Shown: positions 55,042 through 63,765 of the stretch, in pieces | How the letters are laid out: every line of letters starts with the position of its first letter | Numbering within the stretch: the first letter of the stretch is position 1 | Assembly (NCBI GenBank): GCA_041603535.1 | Contig: JBFIEE010000009.1 | Location: 1 to 64,000 of the forward strand | Length of the DNA stretch: 64,000 nucleotides | Origin: HB2-32-21 sp041603535 | GTDB lineage: Bacteria > Pseudomonadota > Gammaproteobacteria > Pseudomonadales > Porticoccaceae | Direction: 5' to 3' | Position numbers and translations under genes: made by a program | The notes under the pieces: generated by a model | Told to the model about the DNA's origin: nothing | Seen by the model: the letters and a program-made list of their open reading frames with translations, nothing else | Databases searched by the model: none

Positions 55042-55283
55042 AGTATTGTTGTGATGTGGTCCCGCATTAGGCCCGGTACAGGCCGATATTTATCGCCCAT
55101 ATGGGGTAGACGAGGGCTGTGAAAACGAACTAGGGTAACGTGGAGTGCCGGTGTTATAAGCAGGCGTCACTGGCCGGAGCTGCGAGCAGGGGCGGTGAGT
55201 AGAGGCGCGAGATACTCCGACGCCACACGGGATCAATTTTCAACCCACCTTGGCAGTGGCTGGACGCCGACGGCTTCTTCTAT
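55042..55283. other. Spacer before the binding-protein gene
   Basis: This part of the 384-bp gap before the binding-protein gene shows no convincing gene. It is GC-rich for a spacer. No promoter elements could be picked out with confidence. Confidence 0.4.
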
Positions 55284-55337
55284 AGTTGGATGAGCAGAGA
55301 TAGCTGGATCAGCAGAGATAGCTGGATCAGCAGAGGA
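55284..55337. repeat. Three 18-bp tandem repeats before the binding-protein gene
   Basis: The unit AGCTGGATCAGCAGAGAT occurs at 55302 and 55320, with a diverged first copy at 55284. The last copy ends in AGAGGA, leading into an AGAGGAG ribosome-site-like sequence. The repeat thus touches the translation-start region of the downstream gene. Confidence 0.9.
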
Positions 55338-55389
55338 GTAATTTTTGTAGCCGACCAAAGGCAGCCCGCGAAAGATAACATTAGAACGA

Positions 55390-56322
55390 TTGCTATTTTT
55401 AGTGCTGGCGACCATGCTCCTCGTCGCTTGTACCGAGCGCGAGCCAATCCTGCGGGTGGCATGCCATCCCTGGGTCGGATACGAGCCGCTGTACGTCGCC
55501 GAAGCGCTCGATTACTACGCAGACAGTACCATCCGTATGGTCGATACCACTTCGGCCACGCTGACGCTTTCCCACCTCCGTCACAACACTGTCGAAGCCG
55601 CGTGCCTGACATTGGACGAAGCGCTGACGATCGTGGCCGAAGGCGTAGATTTAGCCGTCGTTCTGGTGATGGATGTGTCGGATGGGGCTGATGCGATTCT
55701 GGCCAAACCACCCATCAACGGACTGAATCAGTTGCGGGGTAAGACCATTGCCGTTGAGAAATCGGCAGTTGGCGCAGTGGTCTTATATGCAGCCCTGGAA
55801 AAGGCCGGGCTGGCGCCTGGAGACATATTTACACTGACAGTGCCGGTTAATCAACACGAGGAAGTGTACCTTGCGGGCAGCGTAGATGCCGTGGTGACCT
55901 TCGAACCTGTTAAGTCAGCGCTTGAGGCTCGGGGTGCTACGGCTGTGTTTTCAAGTACGGAAATACCGGGTCGTATTGTCGATGTGCTGGTTGTGCGCCA
56001 GGCGCTGCTGGCGTCTCGCGGCAGTAATATTCGCCACCTGATACAGAGTTATTTTCACGCCCTCGACTATATCCAAGAGCAGCCCGTGGCTGCCGCCGAT
56101 ATAATGTCCCGTCGTCTGCGCACACCACCGGAGCGGGTTGCCGGTTTATTCGATGGGCTGCGACAGCCTGATATTGAGGAAAACCGAGAGCTGTTGTCCG
56201 GAGTGACAGCACCCCTGGATGCGACGGCACAGGAACTGGCTGAATTCCTTCAGGCGCAGGACCTGCTGCGTATCGATCAGCCTGTTCCGACACTCAGTGA
56301 TGCATCTTTTTTGTTAGATTAA
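55390..56322 (+). CDS. Solitary NMT1/TauA-type substrate-binding lipoprotein
   Basis: The mature part (RVACHPWVGYEPLYVAEAL onwards) has the periplasmic binding fold of the NMT1/TauA/SsuA family, with LRGKTIAVEKSAVGAVVL and VDAVVTFEPVKSAL. The hydrophobic start ends in a lipobox-like LLVAC, so the protein is likely a lipoprotein exposed to the periplasm. The only start codon in the open frame is TTG 55390, which gives an N-terminus without the usual positive residues. The frame reads upstream through basic residues to a stop at 55348 with no ATG or GTG. No ABC permease or ATPase gene lies nearby. It is followed after 13 nt by a membrane GGDEF-EAL protein, suggesting it feeds a ligand signal to it. 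Confidence 0.8.
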   Translation: MLFLVLATMLLVACTEREPILRVACHPWVGYEPLYVAEALDYYADSTIRMVDTTSATLTLSHLRHNTVEAACLTLDEALTIVAEGVDLAVVLVMDVSDGADAILAKPPINGLNQLRGKTIAVEKSAVGAVVLYAALEKAGLAPGDIFTLTVPVNQHEEVYLAGSVDAVVTFEPVKSALEARGATAVFSSTEIPGRIVDVLVVRQALLASRGSNIRHLIQSYFHALDYIQEQPVAAADIMSRRLRTPPERVAGLFDGLRQPDIEENRELLSGVTAPLDATAQELAEFLQAQDLLRIDQPVPTLSDASFLLD

Positions 56323-56335
56323 CATTGCGACGTTT

Positions 56336-59300
56336 ATGACATCTAAGCAACTAGAAGCAAAGCAACCAGAAGCGAAGCAACCAGAAACCGGTCAACGAGA
56401 AATTGACTTTCGCTGGGGCTTGCCATTACTGGTCATCGTGCTGTTCGCCATCACCGCAGTGGCCTGGGCTTTTGTTCAGGAGAGAATTTATACATCGACC
56501 TACAAGGAACAGTATTTGTCCAGTTGGCGGGCAAATATGCAACGCTTCCAGCAAACAGTTGAAAGCGCCTTTGAAGCCAGACAATTTGTTGGCACGGATG
56601 GACAAATCACCCATCTGGATGAGCAAATCACCAAGTTTAATGATGATCCAGGTCTCGATCAGCTGGCCATAGTCGCCAGAGATGGCAGGATTCTATATTC
56701 CAACCGGCTGGGACAAAAAGGCAGGGTGGCAGCCGAGGTCCTGACGGGCTTTGATGCCGCACAGCTTGATGTTATTGGTTCGGCGACAGGGCTTGGCCAG
56801 GTGTTCGAGGCGGAGGACGTTGACTGGACGTATATCTATTACCCCTTGTCTATCTCCGTGGAAAAGGCATCCCTTCGACCTGATGTAGACGCTATTCTGT
56901 TTGTGAAACTAGATGTCGCGCACAGGAGGCCAGTCGTCTATGCACTTTTACGTAAAGGCCTGATGTTATTCGTGGTCGTCGGGGTCATTAATCTTGGTAT
57001 TTTGATCTGGTTTTTGAATCAGTTTCTCAGTAAGCCCCTGCAGAAAATCATTCGGGGCGTGGAAAGTTTTTCCAGCAATGGCGCGACAGAGGATAACGCC
57101 ACAGATGTCGTCATTCCGGGGCGTGGGCAATTCGCATACCTGACGAATGCGTTCAAGGCCATGCGTCACGACCTCAGTAAAACGCTGGCGCATTCTTATG
57201 ACCACCAGCAGCGCCTCAGTAGGATTCTTGAATCGATCGGCGATGCAGTCATTGTGACGGACAAGGCGGGCAGGATTGAGCGCATGAACGGCGTCGCAGA
57301 GGTGTTGACAGGCTGGGATCGTGACACTGCGCGGGATAAACCTATTAACGAAGTAATGCTGCTGGAGGACAGCGAAACTGGTGAACTGGCTGCCAGCCTG
57401 GTCACCGACGCTGTGCAAACAGGTGACAGTCCACGTCGCATCAGTGCGACCTTATGCAGTAAGCGCGGACAGTATTATCAGATCGGCGAGGGGGCGTCGC
57501 CGCTTATCGGTATTACCGGGGCGCTTGAGGGCGCGGTATTGATCTTCAGAGACATTACCGTAGATTACCGCATACGGGAGGAACGCATTCTCGCAGAGCT
57601 GGCTTTTGAAACCGGCGGGCCGCAGATGATTGCGGATGCCGGGCAAATTATTGTGCGGGCCAATAGGGCCTGCTTTTCCCTGAGTGGCTACGCAACTGAA
57701 GAGCTTATCGGCGTACCCCTGACCAGTCTGTATGAGGAGCAGGCTGACACAGGGTTTATCGATTTCCTGAATGGCAACTATTGCACGATGGATGTCTACC
57801 CTGGCCGTACGGAGCGGGTAAACAAAAAAGGCGAGCATTTGCATTTTTTTGAGTCGATACGCCTACTCAGAAATCAGCAGGGCGTGCCCAGCTATTTTAT
57901 TGTCAATTTGCAGGATTTCACCAGCGTTGAGACCGCCGTGGACGCTATGCAGGAAACCCGCAGCACCTATCAGTCCCTGGTCGATTCCATGTACGACGGT
58001 TTTATGGTGGTGGGAGATGAGGGCATCGTTGAGTGCAATGAGCAGTTGGCACGAATATTACAGCGTGATAGAGCTGACGTTATCGGGCTGACGATCCTCG
58101 ATCTTTCGCCCGAATTTCAGGATGATGGCATCAGCTCTAAAGCCAAATTAGGCGATGTTTTGCGAACGACATTGACCGGCAGACAGGGTATGCAACTGGA
58201 CTGGCAGGCGCGATTGGCAAATGATGATCGACTGGACCTCGAGGTGAGTCTGGCGCCGGGCACAGTCAGTGGTGAGCAGGTTGTCCTGATCAATGTCCGT
58301 GATATCACCGCCAGAAAGCGCGGTGAGCGGGAGCGCGAGCGGTTGATGGGCGAGCTGGCGGCGAAAGAGAAAATGATACGTCTGTCCAGCCAGGCTTACG
58401 GTATTGCCAGTTGGGAGATGGATGTCAATACGCGGCGGTTACGTTGGTCGGAAGGCTCGGCTGAGGTGTTGGGGGTTAGCGTGGCGAACCTTGGCAGTGA
58501 GTTCGGGAAGCTGCCTTTTGTCTACGAAGAGGATCAGTCGTTGATCACGATGACAGTGGAGCGGGCCCTGGCGGAGGGGAAAGGTTTTAAACTGGAAAGC
58601 CGCCATATCCGCGATGATGGAGAAGTACGCTGGGCCAACGCGCAGTGTGAGGTGGAAACCGATGCCACCGGCGCGGTGACGGCATTGCGCGGAGCGGTGG
58701 CCGATATCACCGATTATAAGACCGCTCAGAGCGAAGTGGAGCGGCTCGCCTACTATGATCCGCTCACCGGCCTGGCCAATCGTCGCTTAGTACAGGATCG
58801 ACTTCAGCAAGCCTGTTATCTGGCCGCGCGCGGACAAACGTCGGGTGCCTTGTTGTTCATCGATCTGGACCGTTTCAAACTGCTTAACGATAGCCTCGGT
58901 CATAAGATCGGCGATCTATTGTTGACTGGCGTGGCCGACCGCTTGCGGGAGTGGACGCGGGAGGAGGACACTGTGGGGCGTATGGGCGGCGATGAATTTA
59001 TCGTCATATTACCCTCTGTCGGCACTCACTCATCAAGCGCTGCACAGAATGCCCATCGCGTCGCTGACAAACTCCAGCAACGGCTGTCGGGAAACTACGA
59101 AGTCGATGGACACAGTTACCATATTACGGCCAGTGTTGGGATTGCCGTGTTTCCGCAGGATGGGGCCAGGGCGGAAGATCTGCTGCACCATGCCGACGCG
59201 GCAATGTACCTGGCCAAGAAACAGGGTCGCGATACGGTTGCCTTCTATCAGCCGCGTTTGCAGGAGGAAGCGGATGCCCGGCTTGAGCTGGAGCAGGAGC

Positions 59301-60040
59301 TGCGTCTCGCGGTTGAAAAAAATCAATTGGAGCTGTATTACCAGCCGAAAGTAACGCGGGCAACGGGCGTGCTCGGTTCCGAGGCCCTGCTGCGCTGGCA
59401 TCACCCGGTGCGCGGTATCGTATCACCCGCTGAATTTATACCGGTTGCCGAAGAAACAGGCCTGATTATCGAAATTGGCGGCTGGGTAACCAATGAAGCC
59501 TGCCGACAATTGGCGGCATGGAATCGAACGCGGGACGATAAGCCATTGCTCGGCGTATCGATCAACGCCAGTCCCATTCAGTTCCGCCACCAGGGTTTTG
59601 TCGACAGTGTAAAACAGGCGATCACCAGGCATGTTGTTGACCCCGCGCTGATTACCCTGGAAATTACTGAGGGAACCCTGATTGAAAACATTGACGATAC
59701 CATCGCCAAACTTTATGAACTGAAGGTCGTGGGGGTGGATACGTCAATCGATGATTTCGGTACCGGTTATTCGTCGCTGTACTACCTGAAGAATTTGCCG
59801 CTTGATGAAATCAAAATCGATCAAACCTACGTACGGGATATCACCGTGAACCCTAATGATGCGGCGATCGTCGCAACTATCATGTCGATCGGCAAACACT
59901 TTGGCCTCAGGGCGGTGGCCGAGGGCGTTGAAACCGAGGCGCAGGCAGAGTATCTGAGGTCAATCGGATGCGATTGCCACCAGGGCTATCTTTACTCGCG
60001 ACCGCTACCCGCGGCAGAATTTGAAAAGCGGTATGTCTAA
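56336..60040 (+). CDS. Membrane PAS-GGDEF-EAL cyclic-di-GMP protein
   Basis: The 1234-residue protein has membrane helices at about 29-47 and 207-226, flanking a periplasmic region of about 160 residues. A HAMP-like linker and about four PAS domains follow (starting near 295, 415, 540 and 677). The diguanylate cyclase domain begins near 806, with intact GGDEF at 884-888 and an RxxD inhibitory site (REED, 875-878) five residues before it. The EAL domain (from about 985) has SEALLRW, DDFGTGYSSL and AEGVETEAQ, so both cyclase and phosphodiesterase activities look possible. A repeat-built N-terminus (KQPEA units) precedes the first helix. The upstream binding-protein gene suggests ligand control through the periplasmic region. 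Confidence 0.93.
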   Translation: MTSKQLEAKQPEAKQPETGQREIDFRWGLPLLVIVLFAITAVAWAFVQERIYTSTYKEQYLSSWRANMQRFQQTVESAFEARQFVGTDGQITHLDEQITKFNDDPGLDQLAIVARDGRILYSNRLGQKGRVAAEVLTGFDAAQLDVIGSATGLGQVFEAEDVDWTYIYYPLSISVEKASLRPDVDAILFVKLDVAHRRPVVYALLRKGLMLFVVVGVINLGILIWFLNQFLSKPLQKIIRGVESFSSNGATEDNATDVVIPGRGQFAYLTNAFKAMRHDLSKTLAHSYDHQQRLSRILESIGDAVIVTDKAGRIERMNGVAEVLTGWDRDTARDKPINEVMLLEDSETGELAASLVTDAVQTGDSPRRISATLCSKRGQYYQIGEGASPLIGITGALEGAVLIFRDITVDYRIREERILAELAFETGGPQMIADAGQIIVRANRACFSLSGYATEELIGVPLTSLYEEQADTGFIDFLNGNYCTMDVYPGRTERVNKKGEHLHFFESIRLLRNQQGVPSYFIVNLQDFTSVETAVDAMQETRSTYQSLVDSMYDGFMVVGDEGIVECNEQLARILQRDRADVIGLTILDLSPEFQDDGISSKAKLGDVLRTTLTGRQGMQLDWQARLANDDRLDLEVSLAPGTVSGEQVVLINVRDITARKRGERERERLMGELAAKEKMIRLSSQAYGIASWEMDVNTRRLRWSEGSAEVLGVSVANLGSEFGKLPFVYEEDQSLITMTVERALAEGKGFKLESRHIRDDGEVRWANAQCEVETDATGAVTALRGAVADITDYKTAQSEVERLAYYDPLTGLANRRLVQDRLQQACYLAARGQTSGALLFIDLDRFKLLNDSLGHKIGDLLLTGVADRLREWTREEDTVGRMGGDEFIVILPSVGTHSSSAAQNAHRVADKLQQRLSGNYEVDGHSYHITASVGIAVFPQDGARAEDLLHHADAAMYLAKKQGRDTVAFYQPRLQEEADARLELEQELRLAVEKNQLELYYQPKVTRATGVLGSEALLRWHHPVRGIVSPAEFIPVAEETGLIIEIGGWVTNEACRQLAAWNRTRDDKPLLGVSINASPIQFRHQGFVDSVKQAITRHVVDPALITLEITEGTLIENIDDTIAKLYELKVVGVDTSIDDFGTGYSSLYYLKNLPLDEIKIDQTYVRDITVNPNDAAIVATIMSIGKHFGLRAVAEGVETEAQAEYLRSIGCDCHQGYLYSRPLPAAEFEKRYV
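56345..56389. repeat. 15-bp tandem repeat at the start of the GGDEF-EAL gene
   Basis: The unit AAGCAACCAGAAGCG occurs three times (56345, 56360, 56375) with few changes. It encodes KQ(L/P)E(A/T) units, so copy changes preserve the frame and only lengthen the cytoplasmic N-terminus. Confidence 0.9.
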
Positions 60041-60334
60041 AGCAGTGCTGCGCAGGGGGCTGGACGCCGCAGGTAGCCGCAGGTAATAGTAATAATGGCA
60101 ACGAATACAATGGGTGTGCGGCTTGAGCGGCCTGTGAGTTGCTCGAATCAGGACATACGCGAACCTGGCAGTACTGGAATACGTTATAAGGTCAAGCCAA
60201 GCCAAATCTGATTTAAGCTGATTCTGATTGAATCTTATTTTTGCAAGCTCCGCGACGTCGGGGCATGGCTATTCAGCGAGTTTTAGCTCCCGAATCAGCT
60301 TTCCACGGGAAATTAGCTTTCCATAAGTAGATAC
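60041..60334. other. Gene-free spacer between convergent genes
   Basis: No gene, strong hairpin or repeat was recognised in these 294 bp. An AT-rich part at 60205-60250 and a loose repeat of AGCTTTCCA near 60300 are the only features. Confidence 0.4.
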
Positions 60335-61261
60335 CTAGAGGTTAACACCATCGACTGCGGGCACCACCTGATCCAGCAGGCGTTGCGTCTGTTCCATGAT
60401 ATCCCCGTCGTTCTCACCCAGGGGCCGCAGTATGAACTTTGAAATTCCCTGTTCCGCATATTGGTGAACACGTTCGATAATCTGCGCCGCGCCGATTGCC
60501 AGCGTATGAGAAAGATCCTGGTCGGGCGCAAGCTTGCTAAACCGTGCCAGTTCGCGCTGGCAAACGGCGTCATCGACAGTGCCAAAACGAAAAAAGAAGC
60601 CGGTGCCATAATGATCGTCGTCAATGGTTCGGCCATGGTCCTTGAGGGCCGCAACAATGGCTTTTTTTGCGATGCCTGCGCGCTTTGGCGATTCCAGCCC
60701 AGCCTGCCAGCCGGTGCCCACCCGGGCGGTGCGTGCAATGGCGGCGGCGCTGCTGCCGCCCACCCACAGTGGCAGGGGTTGCTGCCTGGGCAGCGGTGAG
60801 ATGGTGGCATTCTTGTAGTGGTAGTAGTCACCGTCAAAGGTTACCGCCGCGCCGGTCCATAAGCGCGCCATGATCTCCAGGGCCTCATCCGTGCGTTTGC
60901 CTCGGCCTTTAGTGTCGCGCCCGGTGGCTTGCCATTCCGGCGCGCGGTCAGTGCCGATGCCAAAGGCTGGCAGCAGGCGACCGTTACTGAGAAAGTCGAT
61001 AGTGGCGCATTGTTTGGCGAGCACCAGTGGGTCGCGAAGCGCCACAGACGCGACATTCATACCAAACTTGACTCGCCTGGTTGCCCCGGCAATGGCGGCA
61101 ATCGCACTCATGCACTCCAGAAAAGGTTCATCGGAGACCAGCCGGTCGGTTTGCCAGAGCGAATCGATACCACCGGCTTCACAAAGTTCAACCCACGCCC
61201 AGAAATTGTCGACGTGCTCAAAGGGAAAACGCGCCATGCCCAGTCCTACCCCTATCGCCAT
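60335..61261 (-). CDS. LLM-class flavin-dependent oxidoreductase
   Basis: A 308-residue luciferase-like barrel protein: N-terminal GVGLGMARFPFEHVDNFW, SLWQTDRLVSDEPF, FGMNVASVALRDPLVLAKQ, NGRLLPAFGIGTDRAPEW, and LPLWVGGSSAAAIAR. This type often uses F420 or FMN; the cofactor cannot be settled here. It is upstream-adjacent on the same strand to another LLM gene and probably works on a related substrate. Confidence 0.88.
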   Translation of the reverse strand: MAIGVGLGMARFPFEHVDNFWAWVELCEAGGIDSLWQTDRLVSDEPFLECMSAIAAIAGATRRVKFGMNVASVALRDPLVLAKQCATIDFLSNGRLLPAFGIGTDRAPEWQATGRDTKGRGKRTDEALEIMARLWTGAAVTFDGDYYHYKNATISPLPRQQPLPLWVGGSSAAAIARTARVGTGWQAGLESPKRAGIAKKAIVAALKDHGRTIDDDHYGTGFFFRFGTVDDAVCQRELARFSKLAPDQDLSHTLAIGAAQIIERVHQYAEQGISKFILRPLGENDGDIMEQTQRLLDQVVPAVDGVNL

Positions 61262-61382
61262 ACTTTGCTCCCTTTGTTATTGCTAGTAATGTGTGTATCG
61301 CCGCGTTTAATCTTATGTATAACCGCCTGAGTTCAGGGTCAGCTACTGAATTGGACAACAGTAAACTTTGCGTAAGCCCTGC

Positions 61383-62396
61383 TCAGGGTCGGAAGTTTTG
61401 GCCGGAGAATGCCTCGAAAGTGCGTTGAATATCGCGCTCTGATGCGTCGGCCAGTGGTGAAATGATTTGCGTCGTAATCCCTGTTTCCATGTCGGCGACC
61501 AGTCTTGCCCGGCACTCGTCTGCGCTGCCAATAACAGCAATTTCATCAATCATGGCGTCGCTGAGTGCACCGCCAGTTTTGGCCCGGTCCCGCGCCGCCC
61601 AGCCTTCGTTAATGGTTTGCGCCGCTTCCGCAAAACCGGCCCAGGCGAGGAATCGATTGTATACCGGGGTTGCATAGTAGGGGGCAAAAGCAGCTCTGAA
61701 CAGGTTCCGTGCTCCGGCCCTGTCATCGGTTACCAGAACCATGGCGCGGTTAACAATTTCAACTCGCTGCCAGTCTTTATTACCGCGTTGGGCACCGAGC
61801 TTGACGTGCTCAATCATCTGCGGCAGAGCCCGTTGCGGCCATAAATTAAAAATAACTCCATCGCCGATTTCCGCGGCCATTTCGATCATTTTGGCGCGCA
61901 ATGCGGCGATATAGATAGGTGGCGGATGGGCGCTGGGCGCCTGGCTGTAACCATGACTGCGCAAGCCATCGAGATCGAAGTTGGTTTTTTCTCCAGTCAA
62001 TATGGAACGCACCATAAGCGCAGTGTTTCTGACCCGGGTGACAGGATTTTTAAACTCCACGCCATGCCAGTTTTCCATCATCGTCTGGCTCGACGAACCC
62101 AGCCCCATAACAAAGCGCTCTGGCAACAGCTGGCCCAGAGTACTGGCCGTGGCAGCCAGCACGGCCGGGGTGCGTGTAAAAACCGGTGTCACCGCAACAC
62201 CGATGCGAATAGTGTTGGTTGTGGCGGCGAGAGCAGCAGCGGTGGTAAGCGCGTCAGGGGCGCCGGCATCGGCAAACCAGGCGTCGGTATAGCTGTTGGA
62301 TTCTGCCCACTGCACGCGGTCAATGGTATCGCTAACCAAAGGGCCGGCGGGCAAAGTTACCGCCACTCGCCGTGACAGGGGGGTTGGTTGGGCCAT
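61383..62396 (-). CDS. LLM-class flavin-dependent oxidoreductase
   Basis: The 337-residue protein shows the LLM pattern: SYTDAWFADAGAPDAL, IRIGVAVTPVFTRTPAVLA, LPERFVMGLGSSSQTM, and PPIYIAALRAKMIEMAAE. It differs clearly from the neighbour at 60335 and from the gene at 53938, so these are distinct subfamilies rather than recent copies. It is divergent from the phosphotransferase gene with about 107 bp between them. Confidence 0.88.
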   Translation of the reverse strand: MAQPTPLSRRVAVTLPAGPLVSDTIDRVQWAESNSYTDAWFADAGAPDALTTAAALAATTNTIRIGVAVTPVFTRTPAVLAATASTLGQLLPERFVMGLGSSSQTMMENWHGVEFKNPVTRVRNTALMVRSILTGEKTNFDLDGLRSHGYSQAPSAHPPPIYIAALRAKMIEMAAEIGDGVIFNLWPQRALPQMIEHVKLGAQRGNKDWQRVEIVNRAMVLVTDDRAGARNLFRAAFAPYYATPVYNRFLAWAGFAEAAQTINEGWAARDRAKTGGALSDAMIDEIAVIGSADECRARLVADMETGITTQIISPLADASERDIQRTFEAFSGQNFRP

Positions 62397-62503
62397 GACA
62401 ATTCCTCAGTGTAAATACTTTGTCGCAGCCGCATAGTCTCACATTTTGCGGTGGCGCGATTCAAGCGCTATGCTAGCGCGCAATCTACTATCAGGAATGG
62501 GCC

Positions 62504-63571
62504 ATGAGTGATGCAGCGACAGAATTGACCGCCGTTAGAGCTGGTCATGAATTTGATGAAAATGCTCTTCTGCAATACATGGAAGCGAACGTCGAGGGCT
62601 TCAGGGGACCCTTGCGGGTCTTGCAGTTTGATGGTGGCCAGAGCAACCCGACCTTTAAATTGCATGCGGCCTCCGGCACTTATGTCCTGCGTAAGCAGCC
62701 CCCTGGCGAGCTACTGCCCTCTGCGCATCAGGTGGATCGGGAATATCGGATCATGAAAGCGCTCTGGGATACGCCGGTGCCGGTGCCAAAAATGTATGCG
62801 CTGTGTGAAGACACCAGCGTTATAGGCACCAAGTTTTATATCATGGCCCTGGTCGAAGGACGGATATATTCAGAAATCCTGTTGCCGGGCTGTAGCCCCG
62901 CAGATCGCCGCGCGATGTATCTCGACATGATGCGGGTGCTGGCTGCTGTGCATGCCGTTGACTACCAGGCCGTTGGCCTGGAGACCTATGGTCGACCGGG
63001 TAATTATTACGAGCGACAGATTTCACGCTGGACCAAGCAGTACAACGCCTCCAGAACCGAGGATTTGGCCAGTATGGAAAAATTGCTCGAATGGGTGCCT
63101 GCGCATTTACCGGAGTCCAGCGAAACCACGATTGCCCATGGCGATTTTCGTCTCGCCAACATGGTGTTCCATCCCACCGAACCGCGCATTGTCGCTGTGC
63201 TGGACTGGGAATTGTCGACACTCGGCCACCCCCTGGCGGATCTTGGCTATAGCTGTATGGAATTTAGTGCAGATTTCTACGGCGAAGTGCGATTGCGTGG
63301 GCCTGATCGAGCGCGCCTCGGCATCCCCTCCGAAGAGGAAATGGTTGCGGAATATTGCAGGGCTTCGGGTCGCGACGGGATTGATAACTGGAAATTTTAT
63401 GTTATTTACAATTTGTTCCGTTCTGCAGCAATTGTCCAGGGCGTGTATAAACGTGGACTGGATGGCAACGCCAGTTCAGTATCGGCCCTCGAATACGGTG
63501 ATGAATGTCGCAACCGAGCGGATCGGGCATGGGAGCTCGTTGTCGAACTGGAGAAGGCCGGGGCTCGTTGA
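62504..63571 (+). CDS. ACAD10/11-type aminoglycoside-phosphotransferase-fold kinase
   Basis: The 355-residue protein has an APH/protein-kinase-like fold: the nucleotide loop region FDGGQSNPTFKL, YVLRKQPPGELLPSAH, the catalytic HGDFRLANMVFH and the metal-site VLDWELSTLGHPLADLGY. Such proteins are found as N-terminal domains of mammalian ACAD10/11 or as separate bacterial proteins next to acyl-CoA dehydrogenases. There they phosphorylate 4-hydroxy acyl-CoA esters before conversion. The nearby acyl-CoA dehydrogenase gene fits this pairing, but the substrate here is inferred. AGGA precedes the ATG. Confidence 0.88.
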   Translation: MSDAATELTAVRAGHEFDENALLQYMEANVEGFRGPLRVLQFDGGQSNPTFKLHAASGTYVLRKQPPGELLPSAHQVDREYRIMKALWDTPVPVPKMYALCEDTSVIGTKFYIMALVEGRIYSEILLPGCSPADRRAMYLDMMRVLAAVHAVDYQAVGLETYGRPGNYYERQISRWTKQYNASRTEDLASMEKLLEWVPAHLPESSETTIAHGDFRLANMVFHPTEPRIVAVLDWELSTLGHPLADLGYSCMEFSADFYGEVRLRGPDRARLGIPSEEEMVAEYCRASGRDGIDNWKFYVIYNLFRSAAIVQGVYKRGLDGNASSVSALEYGDECRNRADRAWELVVELEKAGAR

Positions 63572-63642
63572 TTTAAGGTCGATGATCGAGTGCGGGAGGC
63601 TATGAATGTAGCAGCAAAATGGCTTCATAGCATCAAAGTAAC

Positions 63643-63676
63643 CTGCGAACAAAAAAGGATTGCGAACAAAAAGGGG
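63643..63676. repeat. 17-18-bp direct repeat before the terminator
   Basis: TGCGAACAAAAAAGGAT is followed by TGCGAACAAAAAGGGG, an imperfect tandem duplication. The second copy forms the left arm of the terminator hairpin. Confidence 0.8.
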
Positions 63677-63695
63677 CTATTAATGCCCCTTTTTT
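63668..63695. terminator. Rho-independent terminator after the phosphotransferase gene
   Basis: AAAAAGGGGC, a 7-nt loop and GCCCCTTTTT form a 10-bp stem flanked by A and T tracts, so it can act in both directions between the convergent genes. Confidence 0.92.
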
Positions 63696-63765
63696 TCGCG
63701 TCCGTTATGTTTTTCTGGCGGGTGAGAACCTGCTTTTCAGGTATCTCCGCCTCGACACAAGTGTG

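Noticed and set aside
55290..55691. Plus-strand frame starting in the 18-bp repeat (SRDSWI units)
   Set aside because: It overlaps the binding-protein gene in another frame and loses protein-like character after the repeat.
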